DNA of 64,000 nt from an uncultured Clostridia bacterium (GCA_934277645.1 CAKQUX010000002.1:186001-250000), one strand, 5' to 3'; counted from the stretch's first letter, positions 27,077 to 36,708 are shown. Notes: a model not told the origin generated them from the letters alone. A program made the numbers and translations.

Positions 27077-28160
27077 GGATAATTTCATATAATATCGCGC
27101 TCGTTTTTCGATATCTTTTGCTTGTTTTCCTATAAAAATTATAGTTATTTAATCAATGTTTCTATGGTTTGCGGCGTTAAAATATAAGTTTGCGTTTATC
27201 CGGTCAGCTTATCTGATTGGCTTGCCGATTACACTCTAATTTCATATCATAGGTGTTTGCGTTCGTTTCGCCGCAGTTTGTAGTTGATTTATTTGTCCTA
27301 CTCTTGCTTAAAAAATCAAGCTAAATAGTACTCAATCTGCCACCTAAAAAACACTATAGTTCAATAAAAAACCACGCTTATTTTTGTTGCCGCTACTTCT
27401 TTCTTCTTGCGTTTATTGCGTTTACTCGACGCCATAATATCAGCTAAAAAATTTTATAAAACTACGTTATACAAACTTGCCTTTTCGCTTCTTCATCTAA
27501 AAATTTCAGTCAAAAAATAATAAGCCGATAGCTTCATTGCCTTTCCTTCGTTTCGCATTTCTTTTTCGCCAAATTCACGGCATATCGCTAACGTTTAAAA
27601 ATTGGACCGACAAAAAATTTGGCTTTTCTTATTTGTCAATTTAAAAAAATTGAAATTAAAAAATATAACTTAGCAAAAGGTTGTTCGTGATTTCTTGATT
27701 TTGTCTTTAACAAAGTCTTTTTAACAAAATCTTTACTATTATATTATCTGCGTGTGTGAAATCTTGAATTACCTGTTTTGTTAAATCTGCATTTATAATA
27801 AATCTTGTATTAAATCCGTGTGCGAAATCTTGTTCGGGAATTTCAAATTTGCTTAATTTCAATGCTTAACCTAAGCGTCGATTTCCTTAGCTCCGTTTTT
27901 CAAGACGAAAAACCTGTGTGACAGCGTGCGACTTCAAAAAAAATTCAAAAGGCAAAATCGGTCAAAAAACAAGCGTTTTTCATCGATTTTTATGCAATTT
28001 TTGCCACCGAAAATTCGATAATTTTTTCGCCATCGAGCTTAGAAATGGACAGTGTTTGTATACAAATTAACTAATATTTTTTATATTTGGTTCACTTTGT
28101 AAACAATTTCGGGCTTCGAGAAAATCGGCAAATTTTTTATGAGTAACAATATGAGTAATA
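27077..28160. other. Gene-free spacer right of the origin-like cluster
   Basis: AT-rich, with no credible ORF. GTGTGxGAAATCTTG appears twice (about 27755 and 27819). The 12-bp palindrome TTTGTATACAAA lies near 28054. Confidence 0.55.
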
Positions 28161-28189
28161 AAAAACCGATTGAAAATCAATCGGTTTTT
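28161..28189 (-). terminator. Bidirectional terminator downstream of luxS
   Basis: A perfect 12-bp stem aaaaccgattga/tcaatcggtttt with 3-nt loop and A/T flanks on both sides, about 205 nt past the luxS stop. Confidence 0.8.
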
Positions 28190-28393
28190 AAATTTTTAAT
28201 TATCTTTGATGCTGCATTTATTAACGTCATTTGGCTTAGCCGATACAAATGCTTAATTACGTTTCTTGCTTTGCTTATATTCGTTTTATATTATTTTGCA
28301 TTATCATACATTATCGACACCTGCTTTTTTAAGTTAAGCACTTTGCTCGCCGCGTTGCGATAACGAAAAACAAATTAATACAAACTTTTATCT

Positions 28394-28819
28394 TTACCGT
28401 TCCAAAACGACAAGATAATTTTCGATTTCCCTTTTTGCGTCGTCTAAATCGTGTTCGAGATAATTTCCGCATTCTTTGCGAGAACTTCCCGGAATCGTGT
28501 CAAACGCCAAACACTTTTTAAGGCAGTCTATCGTAAAGGCTTTTGCTTTGTCCGTTTCGACAGAATCAAGCAAAAGATAAAAACCCGTGCGACAGCCCAT
28601 AGGTCCGAAATAAATAACTTTGTCTTGCAATTCGCTGTTTCTCGCAACGGTTGCCATTAAATGTTCGATTGTGTGCATCGACGCATTTTTCAGATAATCA
28701 CCGCCGTTCGGTTTCTTGAAACGCAAATCATAAGTATAAATCCCTCTGTCGACTCTCGACAAATAAAAACCTTTGTCAAGCACGTCGTGGTCGACTTCAA
28801 AAGACGCTATTCTTTTCAT
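28394..28819 (-). CDS. luxS: S-ribosylhomocysteine lyase (LuxS)
   Basis: Splits S-ribosylhomocysteine into homocysteine and the autoinducer-2 precursor. 141 aa, slightly shorter than the common 150-160. The metal-binding HTIEH (about 50-54), the downstream GPMGCRTGFYLLL with the active-site Cys, and CGNYLEHDL are visible. Its ATG overlaps the mtnN stop (28816-28819), and SD GGAG lies within mtnN. The two consecutive enzymes of the activated methyl cycle form one operon. Confidence 0.96.
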   Translation of the reverse strand: MKRIASFEVDHDVLDKGFYLSRVDRGIYTYDLRFKKPNGGDYLKNASMHTIEHLMATVARNSELQDKVIYFGPMGCRTGFYLLLDSVETDKAKAFTIDCLKKCLAFDTIPGSSRKECGNYLEHDLDDAKREIENYLVVLER

Positions 28820-29505
28820 TTTATGTTCTCCAATAAAATTCCAAGCGTACCTTCGACGTTTCTCATTCCGTTTTTGATAAACTCGTTATATGACGTTGCG
28901 GCGCTCTCGTCTGCATTGTCCGAAACAAGTTTAAGCGACATAACGGGTACACCGTTCTTTTTTGCGGCTATTGCGATTCCCGCAAGTTCCATATCGCATA
29001 CTTCGGCGGCAAAGTCTTTAACGAGCTTTTCTTTTTCCTTTTTATCGGAAATAAACGCGTCGCCGCTTGCAAGCGTAACGAACGGAAGCTTGTTAGGCAA
29101 TTTTTGTTGAAGGGCAAGAACCCTTTGTCTGTCAAGATAGAAATAAAAATCGCAGTGCTTTCCGTATTGCCCGCGTTTTACGTCGTCAATTCCGCTCAAA
29201 TCGAATTGGTGGTGTACAACTCTTTCGATTAAGACGATATCGCCGGCTTTAAGGTTTGGCGTAAGACTTCCGACGTAACCGGCATTGACTATAAGGTCAA
29301 CTTCATATCTGTCGATAACAAGTTGCGTAGCCGCTGCCGCGTAAATTTCACCGATACCGCAATTCAACAAAAAGACGTCGTTTGTACCATTTGAAAAACG
29401 GTAAATTGTAATTCCCCCGATTGTTTCGTTGCCGATAGCGTGTCCGAGTTGATTGTAAATGGGAGCTAATTCCTTTTCCATCGCAGTTATAATTGCAATT
29501 TTCAT
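28816..29505 (-). CDS. mtnN: 5'-methylthioadenosine/S-adenosylhomocysteine nucleosidase
   Basis: Removes adenine from SAH and MTA, giving the substrate of LuxS. 229 aa. It starts MKIAIITAMEKEL; the mid-block INAGYVGSL-like VNAGYVGSL and the C-terminal CDMELAGIA and LVSDNAD (catalytic Asp) match the family. SD is GAGG. It is first of the mtnN-luxS pair, divergent from rsmG. The length is normal. Confidence 0.96.
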   Translation of the reverse strand: MKIAIITAMEKELAPIYNQLGHAIGNETIGGITIYRFSNGTNDVFLLNCGIGEIYAAAATQLVIDRYEVDLIVNAGYVGSLTPNLKAGDIVLIERVVHHQFDLSGIDDVKRGQYGKHCDFYFYLDRQRVLALQQKLPNKLPFVTLASGDAFISDKKEKEKLVKDFAAEVCDMELAGIAIAAKKNGVPVMSLKLVSDNADESAATSYNEFIKNGMRNVEGTLGILLENIK

Positions 29506-29675
29506 AATTTACCTCGACAATGATTTTACCACAATTTTACGCTTATGAAAACTTAATTTAATAAAAGTTGCAAAAAAATCAACGAAATGTTATTATAAAC
29601 AAGTCGAAAACTGTTTCCAATCAAAATTCGAGCCGTTTCGCGCCGAAAAACAATTTTCGACCAAGCAGGACCTAT

Positions 29676-30365
29676 ATGAACTTTTTAATCGAAAACGCAA
29701 AAAAATACGGAATAAATTTGTCGGAATATCAGGCGAATCTTTTAATTTCATATAAAAATGAAGTTTTAGAGCAAAACAAAACCATGAATCTGACGGCAAT
29801 TACCGACGAAAACGAATTTATCGAAAAGCATATTCTCGATTCGCTCTGCGGCGGAAAATTCTTGCAGAACCAAGGCTCGCTTATCGACGTCGGTTGCGGT
29901 GGCGGCTTTCCGTCCGTTCCGCTAGCGATTGCTTTTGACAAACTTGCCGTGACCGCAATAGACAGCACGGCAAAAAAAATCAATTTTATTTCAAATGCGA
30001 CAAAAAAATTAAAAATCGAAAATTTGACTGCCGTTACGGCACGTGCTGAAGATTTGGGCAGGGGCGCATTCAGAAACAAATTCGACTTTGCTACGGCAAG
30101 AGCCGTGTCAAATCTAAGAATCCTAATCGAACTTATCGTTCCGCTCCTTAAAGTAGGCGGCAAATTTGTAGCGTATAAAGCAAACGACAGCGAAATAGGC
30201 GAATCACAAAACGCTTTGAAAGCGGTAAACTGCAAAATTGTCGAAACGGCGAATTTTTCGCTTCCTTGCGGCGATTCGAGATGCCTTATCATAATCGAAA
30301 AAACAGCCGAAACCCCTTTAACTTATCCGCGACAATATTCTCAAATAAAAAACAAACCGCTTTAA
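29676..30365 (+). CDS. rsmG: 16S rRNA (guanine(527)-N7)-methyltransferase RsmG (GidB)
   Basis: SAM-dependent methylation of G527 of 16S rRNA; loss in other bacteria gives low-level streptomycin resistance. With start MNFLIENAKK at 29676 the protein is 229 aa, the usual size. NLTAITDENEFIEKHILDS and the SAM motif DVGCGGGFPSVPLA are clear. ATARAVSNLRILIE follows. The start is chosen for SD AGGA and family length over an in-frame ATG 108 nt upstream. Near parAB, as in many Firmicutes, but separated from mnmG. Confidence 0.96.
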   Translation: MNFLIENAKKYGINLSEYQANLLISYKNEVLEQNKTMNLTAITDENEFIEKHILDSLCGGKFLQNQGSLIDVGCGGGFPSVPLAIAFDKLAVTAIDSTAKKINFISNATKKLKIENLTAVTARAEDLGRGAFRNKFDFATARAVSNLRILIELIVPLLKVGGKFVAYKANDSEIGESQNALKAVNCKIVETANFSLPCGDSRCLIIIEKTAETPLTYPRQYSQIKNKPL

Positions 30366-30377
30366 AAGCGGTTTTTA
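30354..30377 (+). terminator. Terminator of rsmG
   Basis: aaaccgctt/aagcggttt stem overlapping the rsmG stop codon, then TTTTT. Confidence 0.85.
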
Positions 30378-30834
30378 TTATCTCTTTTACTTTGCTTATA
30401 TATTCGCTTTTATCATTACTTTTATGTTTGTTTCCACCTGTGCTTCTTCTTAGCTACTATCTTCGCTTTTTATCTTTGTTGTTTCCTTGCTTTTATCCTT
30501 GCTTCTACCTTTGTTATGATTTTCACTTTTTATCTTTATTTCTATCCTTACTTTTATCTTTGTTTTTAACTTGTTTTATCTTTGCTTTTAGGCTAATTTT
30601 TTAATTAAGAACAGCAAAAAAGGTAGCGGAAATTGATATATCAAAGACTTTTTGGGTTGATTTTAGAGTGTTTTGATTTTATCGCAATCGGCATTCCGAT
30701 TTATTCATAATAAACATTATGGCTTGCTCTGCAATTTGTCCACCGACACCGACAATAGACGTTTCGCCGTCACAATGCCGATATTGCGTCGCTATTTTAC
30801 GTTTTGCATATATATAATTATATAATATATATAT
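30378..30834. other. Pyrimidine-rich low-complexity tract and spacer before parA
   Basis: 30378-30604 repeats variants of CTTTTATCTTTG with almost no purine runs on the plus strand; the rest is AT-rich. No SD-led ORF. 30800-30834 is nearly all A/T. Confidence 0.6.
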
Positions 30835-30843
30835 TTATCCACA
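30835..30843 (+). promoter_or_regulatory. DnaA box upstream of parA
   Basis: TTATCCACA, perfect, directly following a 35-bp A/T-only stretch. Confidence 0.7.
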
Positions 30844-30872
30844 ATATTAAATGAAAATTTTGCCGTTTTCTC

Positions 30873-30901
30873 TTGTAAGGCTTTAAAACTTTTGTTATAC
30901 T
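30873..30901 (+). promoter_or_regulatory. Promoter of parA-parB
   Basis: TTGTAA, 17-bp spacer, TATACT (30896-30901), 40 nt before the parA ATG. Confidence 0.7.
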
Positions 30902-30941
30902 TAAATGAAGAATACTTTTTAGATAATTTTAAAGGTACGAA

Positions 30942-31709
30942 ATGGCTAAAATCATTACTTTTTCAAATCAAAAAGGCGGAGTAGGCAAAACCACTACCTG
31001 TATCAATCTTGCGGCTTTTCTTGCAACGGACGGATACAAAGTTTTGGTTGTAGATATGGACCCGCAGGGCAACGCTTCGTCAGGCTTAGGATTTACCGAA
31101 AGAAAGAGCGAGAAATCGACGTACTCGGTACTTTGCGGAGATATGACGCTTACCGACGCTATGGTTGACACCGAAATCGAAACGTTAAAACTCGTTCCGA
31201 GCAGTATGCATTTATCGGGCGCGGAAGTCGAAATGGCAACCGTTATGGCTCGTGAAAAAATCTTGCTCGACAAAATCGACGACGCAAACGACAAATTCGA
31301 TTTTATCTTTATCGACTGTCCGCCGTCGCTCGGCTTGCTCACCATAAACGCGCTTACAGCGTCTACGGGCATTATCGTTCCTATTCAATGCGAATATTTT
31401 GCACTCGAAGGTCTTACGCAAATGATGAACACCGTCAAACTTGTAAAAAAGCATCTCAATCCGCCGCTTGAAGTATACGGCGTTGTCTTGACGCTGTTTG
31501 ACCCGAGAGCAAATCTTTGCCAACAAGTTAAGGCAGAAATCGACAACTATTTTTGCGAAAAAGTTTTTAAAACGGTTATACCGAGAAATATACGTCTTGC
31601 AGAAGCTCCGAGCTACGGCAAGCCTATCGTTTTGTACGACAGGCACTGTCAAGGCGGAAGAGCATACTGCGATTTGAAAAACGAATTTATTGAAAGGATG
31701 AACGGATAA
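30942..31709 (+). CDS. parA: Chromosome partitioning ATPase ParA (Soj)
   Basis: Walker-type ATPase that works with ParB-parS to segregate origins and, in B. subtilis, tunes DnaA. 255 aa. Deviant Walker A KGGVGKTT lies at 10-17, then DMDPQGNASSGLG and the Walker B FIFIDCPPSLGLLT. SD AAAGG. The stop overlaps the parB start (TAATG). Three parS sites lie about 4 kb upstream. The DnaA box in its promoter region suggests control by DnaA (inference). Confidence 0.97.
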   Translation: MAKIITFSNQKGGVGKTTTCINLAAFLATDGYKVLVVDMDPQGNASSGLGFTERKSEKSTYSVLCGDMTLTDAMVDTEIETLKLVPSSMHLSGAEVEMATVMAREKILLDKIDDANDKFDFIFIDCPPSLGLLTINALTASTGIIVPIQCEYFALEGLTQMMNTVKLVKKHLNPPLEVYGVVLTLFDPRANLCQQVKAEIDNYFCEKVFKTVIPRNIRLAEAPSYGKPIVLYDRHCQGGRAYCDLKNEFIERMNG

Positions 31710-32599
31710 TGGCACAGACAAAAGGTGGATTAGGCAAGGGTATGAGCGCCCTTTTTGCCGACTATGAGGACAACAGAGAAGTTAAAATCGACAGCAAAGA
31801 AGGAACGGTCAATCAACTTGACATTACTTTGATTGACAGAAACCCCGAACAAGCAAGAAAAACTTTCGACGAAGCCAGCTTGAAAGAAATGGCGGAATCG
31901 ATGAAACTTTACGGAGTTTTGCAACCGCTTCTCGTCACTAAGGTCAAAGACCGTTATCAAATCGTCGCAGGCGAACGCCGTTTCAGAGCCGCCCACATGG
32001 CAGGTCTTAAAAACGTTCCCGCAATCATAAAAGACCTTCCCGTCGAAGAAATCAAAGCCATTTCTTTGATTGAAAACATTCAAAGAGAAAACCTTAATCC
32101 TATCGAAGAAGCGGAAGGCATCAAGGAACTTATGACAAACCACGGTCTTACGCAAGAAGGCGTTGCCGACCGTCTCGGAAAAAGTCGTCCTTACGTTGCA
32201 AACTCGCTCAGACTTTTGACTCTGCCGGAACAAGTCATAAATATGGTTAAATCAGGTCAGCTCACAACGGGTCACGCAAGAGCTATGGTCAGCATCGAAG
32301 ATAAGGATTTCATTATCAATCTTGCCAAACAAACCGTTCAATACAAACTTACCGTTCGTGAGGTCGAAGAAAGAGTCAGACTTTATTATTCGCGACAAGC
32401 AATCAAACCGGGCCCTAGAAAAACCGCTCCGCTTACGCTTGAACTTAAAGAACTCGTCAACGATATGAAGAGAGTTTTCGGCACAAGAGTCAAACTTGTC
32501 GGTACGCCCGAAAAAGGCAGATTTTCAATCGACTATTTCACAAAGGACGATTTGGAAAGAATTTATCAACTTATCGAACAACTTAAAGACAACGAATAA
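31709..32599 (+). CDS. parB: Chromosome partitioning protein ParB (Spo0J)
   Basis: CTP-dependent DNA clamp that loads at parS. 296 aa. The N-terminal CTP-binding region contains GERRFRAAHMAG and ENIQRENLNPIEEAEG. The helix-turn-helix GLTQEGVADRLGKSRPYVA lies at about 150-170. A C-terminal dimerisation region ends the protein. The parS sequences in this window are the canonical Spo0J type, in line with this HTH. The ATG overlaps the parA stop by one base. Confidence 0.97.
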   Translation: MAQTKGGLGKGMSALFADYEDNREVKIDSKEGTVNQLDITLIDRNPEQARKTFDEASLKEMAESMKLYGVLQPLLVTKVKDRYQIVAGERRFRAAHMAGLKNVPAIIKDLPVEEIKAISLIENIQRENLNPIEEAEGIKELMTNHGLTQEGVADRLGKSRPYVANSLRLLTLPEQVINMVKSGQLTTGHARAMVSIEDKDFIINLAKQTVQYKLTVREVEERVRLYYSRQAIKPGPRKTAPLTLELKELVNDMKRVFGTRVKLVGTPEKGRFSIDYFTKDDLERIYQLIEQLKDNE

Positions 32600-32623
32600 A
32601 GCAAATTGTAAAAGGGGAAAACT

Positions 32624-34324
32624 ATGGAAACTAAAAACGCAGAAAACAAAAACGTCAAAACCAGATGGTATAAAGACGCCGTTTTCTATCAGATATATCC
32701 GAGAAGTTTCTGCGATTCCGACGGCGACGGTATCGGCGATATCAAGGGTATCATTTCTAAACTCGACTATTTAAAAGAGCTTGGCGTCACGGCTGTTTGG
32801 CTTTCGCCTTGCTATAAATCGCCTAACGACGACAACGGCTACGACATTTCAGACTATCGCGACATTATGGACGAATTCGGCACGCTCGACGATTGGAAAG
32901 AAATGATTGACGGCATGCATAAGCGTGGCATCAGACTCGTTATGGACCTTGTTGTAAACCACACGTCGGACGAACACGAATGGTTCAAACAATCACGTTC
33001 GTCGAAGGACAACCCTTATCGCGACTACTATATTTGGAGAAAGGGCAGAGGCAAGAACGGCAAACGTCCGCCAAACAACTGGTCGTCGAGATTTGCAGGC
33101 AGCGCTTGGGAATACGACAAAACCACCGACGAATACTATTTGCACCTTTTCAGCAAAAAGCAGCCTGACCTTAACTGGGACAACCCGAAAGTCAGACAAG
33201 AAGTTGCCGACATCTGCAATTATTGGTTCGAACTCGGCGTAGACGGTTTCCGTTGCGACGTTATAACGTACATCTCGAAAAAGGAAGGACTTCCAAACGG
33301 TAAGTTCAATCCTATCGTTTGCGGCGACGAACAATTTGTCATCGGACCGCATTATCACGAATATATTCACGAAATCAATCAAAAGGCATTCAGCAAATAC
33401 GACTCGATGACGGTCGGCGAAGGACAAGGCATAACCATCGCAAACGCCGAATCGATAGTCGCGGAAGAGCGTGAAGAACTCGATTGTATCTTCTCGTTCG
33501 AAGCGCAAGAAGCGGATGCGGTTATGACAGCGGTTCCTGTTAAATTCCGCCTTAAAAAGTGGAAGAAAATTTGGAGCAGCTGGCAAGCTCTTCCTGATAA
33601 CTGCTGGAACAGCTTATTCCTTGAAAACCACGACTATGCAAGAGTAGTTCCGCGTTACGGAAAACTCGAATATAGAAAACAAGTTGCGAAAATGCTTGCT
33701 ATTTGCGTCAACTTTATGAAAGGCACGCCGTACATCTATCAAGGTCAGGAAATCGGTATGACTAATATCGCGCATTACAGACCGAAAGATTACGTCGATA
33801 TCGTTTCAAAGCGTATATACAATATCGCAAAATATTTCCCGCCGCTTATCCCTGTTGTCATCTGGGCTTTGCAAAAAAGAGCGAGAGACCACGCGAGAAC
33901 GCCTATGCAATGGAACGCTTCCGAAAACGCAGGCTTTACGACAGGCACGCCGTGGATGAAAGTCAACCCGAACTATAAAACGATTAACGTCGAAGAAGCT
34001 ATGGCTGACGAAGACTCCGTCTACAATTTCTACAAAAAGCTCAACAAATTCCGCTTGGGCAACGAAATGATAAGATACGGAACTTACCGCGAACTCTATC
34101 ACGACAACAAAAAACTTTTCGTTTATGTCCGTGAACTCGGCGACGTAAAATATCTTGTCGTCTGCAACTATTCGGACAAATGTCCTAAGTTCGTACTTCC
34201 TGACGAATTTAAGGGTCTTAATTCAAAACTCATTATGACGAACTATGGTTCGACAAAAGCTACGCTTGACGAAAAAGTTACGCTTTTGCCTTATGAAGGC
34301 TTCGTCTACGAACTTACAAAATAA
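32624..34324 (+). CDS. Glycoside hydrolase family 13 alpha-glucosidase (oligo-1,6-glucosidase type)
   Basis: Cytosolic enzyme that cleaves short alpha-glucosides (isomaltose, trehalose-6-phosphate or similar; the exact substrate is not resolved). 566 aa. GH13 regions are region I DLVVNHTSDEHEWF, region II GFRCDVITYIS (nucleophile Asp), region III MTVGEGQG (acid/base Glu) and region IV FLENHDYARV. There is no signal peptide. SD AAGGGG. It begins only 24 nt after parB with no terminator between, so it is likely read with parAB, an unusual partner. Its SD is fully complementary over 8 nt to the C-rich loop of the small RNA at 8.1 kb. Confidence 0.93.
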   Translation: METKNAENKNVKTRWYKDAVFYQIYPRSFCDSDGDGIGDIKGIISKLDYLKELGVTAVWLSPCYKSPNDDNGYDISDYRDIMDEFGTLDDWKEMIDGMHKRGIRLVMDLVVNHTSDEHEWFKQSRSSKDNPYRDYYIWRKGRGKNGKRPPNNWSSRFAGSAWEYDKTTDEYYLHLFSKKQPDLNWDNPKVRQEVADICNYWFELGVDGFRCDVITYISKKEGLPNGKFNPIVCGDEQFVIGPHYHEYIHEINQKAFSKYDSMTVGEGQGITIANAESIVAEEREELDCIFSFEAQEADAVMTAVPVKFRLKKWKKIWSSWQALPDNCWNSLFLENHDYARVVPRYGKLEYRKQVAKMLAICVNFMKGTPYIYQGQEIGMTNIAHYRPKDYVDIVSKRIYNIAKYFPPLIPVVIWALQKRARDHARTPMQWNASENAGFTTGTPWMKVNPNYKTINVEEAMADEDSVYNFYKKLNKFRLGNEMIRYGTYRELYHDNKKLFVYVRELGDVKYLVVCNYSDKCPKFVLPDEFKGLNSKLIMTNYGSTKATLDEKVTLLPYEGFVYELTK

Positions 34325-34340
34325 GCATCGTTTAACATCA

Positions 34341-34377
34341 AAAATTCCTCTATGAAATAAAATCATAGAGGAATTTT
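34341..34377 (+). terminator. Terminator of the parAB-glucosidase operon
   Basis: A perfect 15-bp stem (34341-34355 with 34363-34377) and 7-nt loop, 17 nt past the stop, followed by ATTTTA. Confidence 0.85.
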
Positions 34378-34527
34378 ATTTTACGATTTTTATCGTATCG
34401 ATTGCTTTACAATGTCATTTTGATTATCTTTGCTATTTTGCGTTATCGTTGCTATATTTGATTTTTTTCTTACTTAGATTATTGTTGCTGTTTAATTAAA
34501 AACATCGGCTTGTTTTGGACAAAATGA

Positions 34528-34550
34528 AAAACAGCGATTGCCGCTGTTTT
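34528..34550 (-). terminator. Terminator of the hydrolase-ppiB pair
   Basis: aaaacagcg/cgctgtttt stem with 5-nt loop, about 105 nt beyond the ppiB stop. The surrounding 34378-34655 is AT-rich with no gene. Confidence 0.7.
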
Positions 34551-34655
34551 CCTTCCCTTATCACAAACCCGAAACGGTTTGGAACAAATTTAATTTTCAT
34601 TTTCAAATAAAACATTTTCCAATGAAATTAAAACCTTAATTTAATTGCCGACCTA

Positions 34656-35138
34656 CTAATCGATAAAATAAGCTCTCTTTATCACTTGATTCGTAAGCGG
34701 TCTGTCATTGCTGTTTGTCGCCGTATTAGCGATGCGGTCTACAACGTCCATACCTTCAAACACTTTGCCGAACGCCGCATATTGGCCGTCCAAAAACTTG
34801 GCGTCTTCGTGACAAATGAAGAATTGCGACGACGCAGAATCCGGATGTCCGCTTCTTGCCATTGAGATTACTCCGCGCAAATGCGAAATCGGATTGTTTA
34901 CGCCGTTCATTCTGAACTCGCCTTTAATATTGTTTTGGCTTCCGCCGCAACCCGTTCCCGTAGGATCGCCGCCTTGAATCATAAATCCCGAAATAACTCT
35001 GTGAAAAATAAGTCCGTCATAAAATCCGTCCGCAACGAGCTGTTTAAAGTTTTGAACGGTTATAGGAGCGGCTGTTTCGTCAAGTTCGATTTTGATAATG
35101 CCTTTTCCGTCAATTTCAAGTGCTACTTTGTTTGTCAT
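34656..35138 (-). CDS. ppiB: Cyclophilin-type peptidyl-prolyl cis-trans isomerase
   Basis: Speeds proline isomerisation during protein folding. 160 aa, with no signal peptide, so cytosolic. The cyclophilin core FHRVISGFMIQGGDPTGTG, then GVISMARSGHPDSASSQFFI (catalytic Arg, Gln-Phe-Phe) and LDGQYAAFGKVFEGMDVVD are complete. Its ATG shares the last base of the upstream hydrolase stop (TAATG), so the two are translationally coupled. Confidence 0.96.
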   Translation of the reverse strand: MTNKVALEIDGKGIIKIELDETAAPITVQNFKQLVADGFYDGLIFHRVISGFMIQGGDPTGTGCGGSQNNIKGEFRMNGVNNPISHLRGVISMARSGHPDSASSQFFICHEDAKFLDGQYAAFGKVFEGMDVVDRIANTATNSNDRPLTNQVIKRAYFID

Positions 35139-36049
35139 TAAATTTCTCCCGCAAAAAATCTCTTTATGAACGATAATGCCTTTTCGTTGTTTTCTTTTGC
35201 CGCCTTACTTGTCCAAGTAAGTGGGAAGGTATGATTGTCCATAAATTTTGTCGAACGATAGAGTTCGTTGTAAATACCGTATCCGTTAAGCGTTTCGACG
35301 AGTTTTTCGCCTTGTCCGCCGCAGAAGAAATCTTTTGCCGCGGCAGTTATAAACGATTTAGGGAATTTCTCCGTTACGTAATCGGCAGGCGAGAGATATT
35401 CGAGATATTTGTAGTTTTCGATATTTTTAATATCTTCTCCGACAAAATCTTTATAAATCTTTCCCGTAAGTCCGAAAACGATTTTTTGGTTGAGCGCGGT
35501 TTGCAAATCGTAAATACCGCAGTCAAGAACGGTCGCCGTAAACTTTGCGTCCATTTTACCGTAAACGCTTTGAAGTTTTTCGCTGTCTTGAATTACGGCA
35601 AGCATTGCACTGTAATATCCGCCTGCGCTGTCGCCCGTTACGATAAATTTAGACAAATCGAGATTGTATTTTTCTTCGTTTGCTTTAACCCAATTTACCG
35701 CTCTTACAAGTTGTTGAACAGGGGTAGGGAACAAAACCTTGTTTCCCAATCCGTAGTTTACGTTTACTACAAACGCGCCCGTTTCGGCGGCATACCATCT
35801 GCACAAAGCTCTGCGATATTTTTTGTCACCGGCAACGAATCCGCCTCCGTGAATTTCAAAGATAACAGGATATTTGCTTCCGTCGGTTCTCGGAACAAAA
35901 TACGTATTAAGTTTACATTCAGGTTCTTCACCGTACGGTATATCGTTTTCACATTGAACGTGACGAGTTGCTCTCATAATTTTGGTTCTGTTTTGTGAGC
36001 CGTCAAATAAATAGTCGATAGCAACAAACACAGCTTTTGCAAATGACAT
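35138..36049 (-). CDS. Alpha/beta hydrolase (esterase/lipase-like, HSL family)
   Basis: 303 aa. The oxyanion-hole motif HGGGFVAGDK (about 75-84) and the nucleophile elbow GDSAGG (about 148-153) mark the hormone-sensitive-lipase-like group. Candidate Asp and His lie in the C-terminal part (AAKDFFCGGQ and NHTFPLTW). There is no signal peptide, although the first 15 residues are hydrophobic. It is the upstream partner of ppiB by TAATG coupling. The substrate is unknown. Confidence 0.88.
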   Translation of the reverse strand: MSFAKAVFVAIDYLFDGSQNRTKIMRATRHVQCENDIPYGEEPECKLNTYFVPRTDGSKYPVIFEIHGGGFVAGDKKYRRALCRWYAAETGAFVVNVNYGLGNKVLFPTPVQQLVRAVNWVKANEEKYNLDLSKFIVTGDSAGGYYSAMLAVIQDSEKLQSVYGKMDAKFTATVLDCGIYDLQTALNQKIVFGLTGKIYKDFVGEDIKNIENYKYLEYLSPADYVTEKFPKSFITAAAKDFFCGGQGEKLVETLNGYGIYNELYRSTKFMDNHTFPLTWTSKAAKENNEKALSFIKRFFAGEI

Positions 36050-36228
36050 TTTTAACCCCCTAATTGATAGTAAATAAATTAACTATATTTATATAATATA
36101 TAATACGAACAATTTTTTCAAGGGTTTTTAAAATCTTTTTTTAGTTTTGCAAAAACTATTTTTTAAACATTGCAATAGTAAAAAAAATAATATAAAACGT
36201 TTTAAAAATTTGTAATTTTCGACAAATT

Positions 36229-36708
36229 TCACTCTGTTAAATCTGCAAATTTTATATCTATAACTTTTTGTAAATCGCAAACGTTCATTTCAATTTGAAG
36301 TCCTATCTTTCCGCCGCTGAAAAATATAGTATCAAAAAGAGTAGCGGTTTCGTCTATGACCGTTGTAAAAAATTTTTTCATTCCTATCGGAGAACACCCT
36401 CCGTGAACGTAACCAGTAAGCGGAAGCAAGTCTTTTGATTTTACCATTTCAACGTTTTTTTCACCAACGCTTTTGGCTGCCTTTTTTAAACTAAGCTCGC
36501 TACATACAGGTACGACAAAAACATAATGATTGTTTGATTTTCCGACTGTAACAAGCGTCTTGAAAACTCTTTCCGGTTCTTCGTTTAACGCCGCTGCTAC
36601 TTCCGTACCGCTCAAAGCATCCGTTGCAGAATAATCGTGAATTTTAAAATCTATTTTCTTTTGCGCAACCATTCTGATTGCATTTGTCTTTTCTTCAACC
36701 TTTTTCAT
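36229..36708 (-). CDS. ybaK: Cys-tRNA(Pro)/Cys-tRNA(Cys) deacylase YbaK/EbsC
   Basis: Editing enzyme that hydrolyses mischarged Cys-tRNA-Pro. 159 aa. The family features are EERVFKTLV-like EPERVFKTLVTV (catalytic Lys), KKAAKSVGEKNVEMV and the signature GYVHGGCSPIGMKK. The length is normal. It stands alone, with AT-rich spacers on both sides. Confidence 0.95.
   Translation of the reverse strand: MKKVEEKTNAIRMVAQKKIDFKIHDYSATDALSGTEVAAALNEEPERVFKTLVTVGKSNNHYVFVVPVCSELSLKKAAKSVGEKNVEMVKSKDLLPLTGYVHGGCSPIGMKKFFTTVIDETATLFDTIFFSGGKIGLQIEMNVCDLQKVIDIKFADLTE

Noticed and set aside
28139..28363. 74-codon hydrophobic frame
   Set aside because: Its first codons lie on the bidirectional terminator stem and there is no SD; A/T-rich sequence easily gives hydrophobic peptides.
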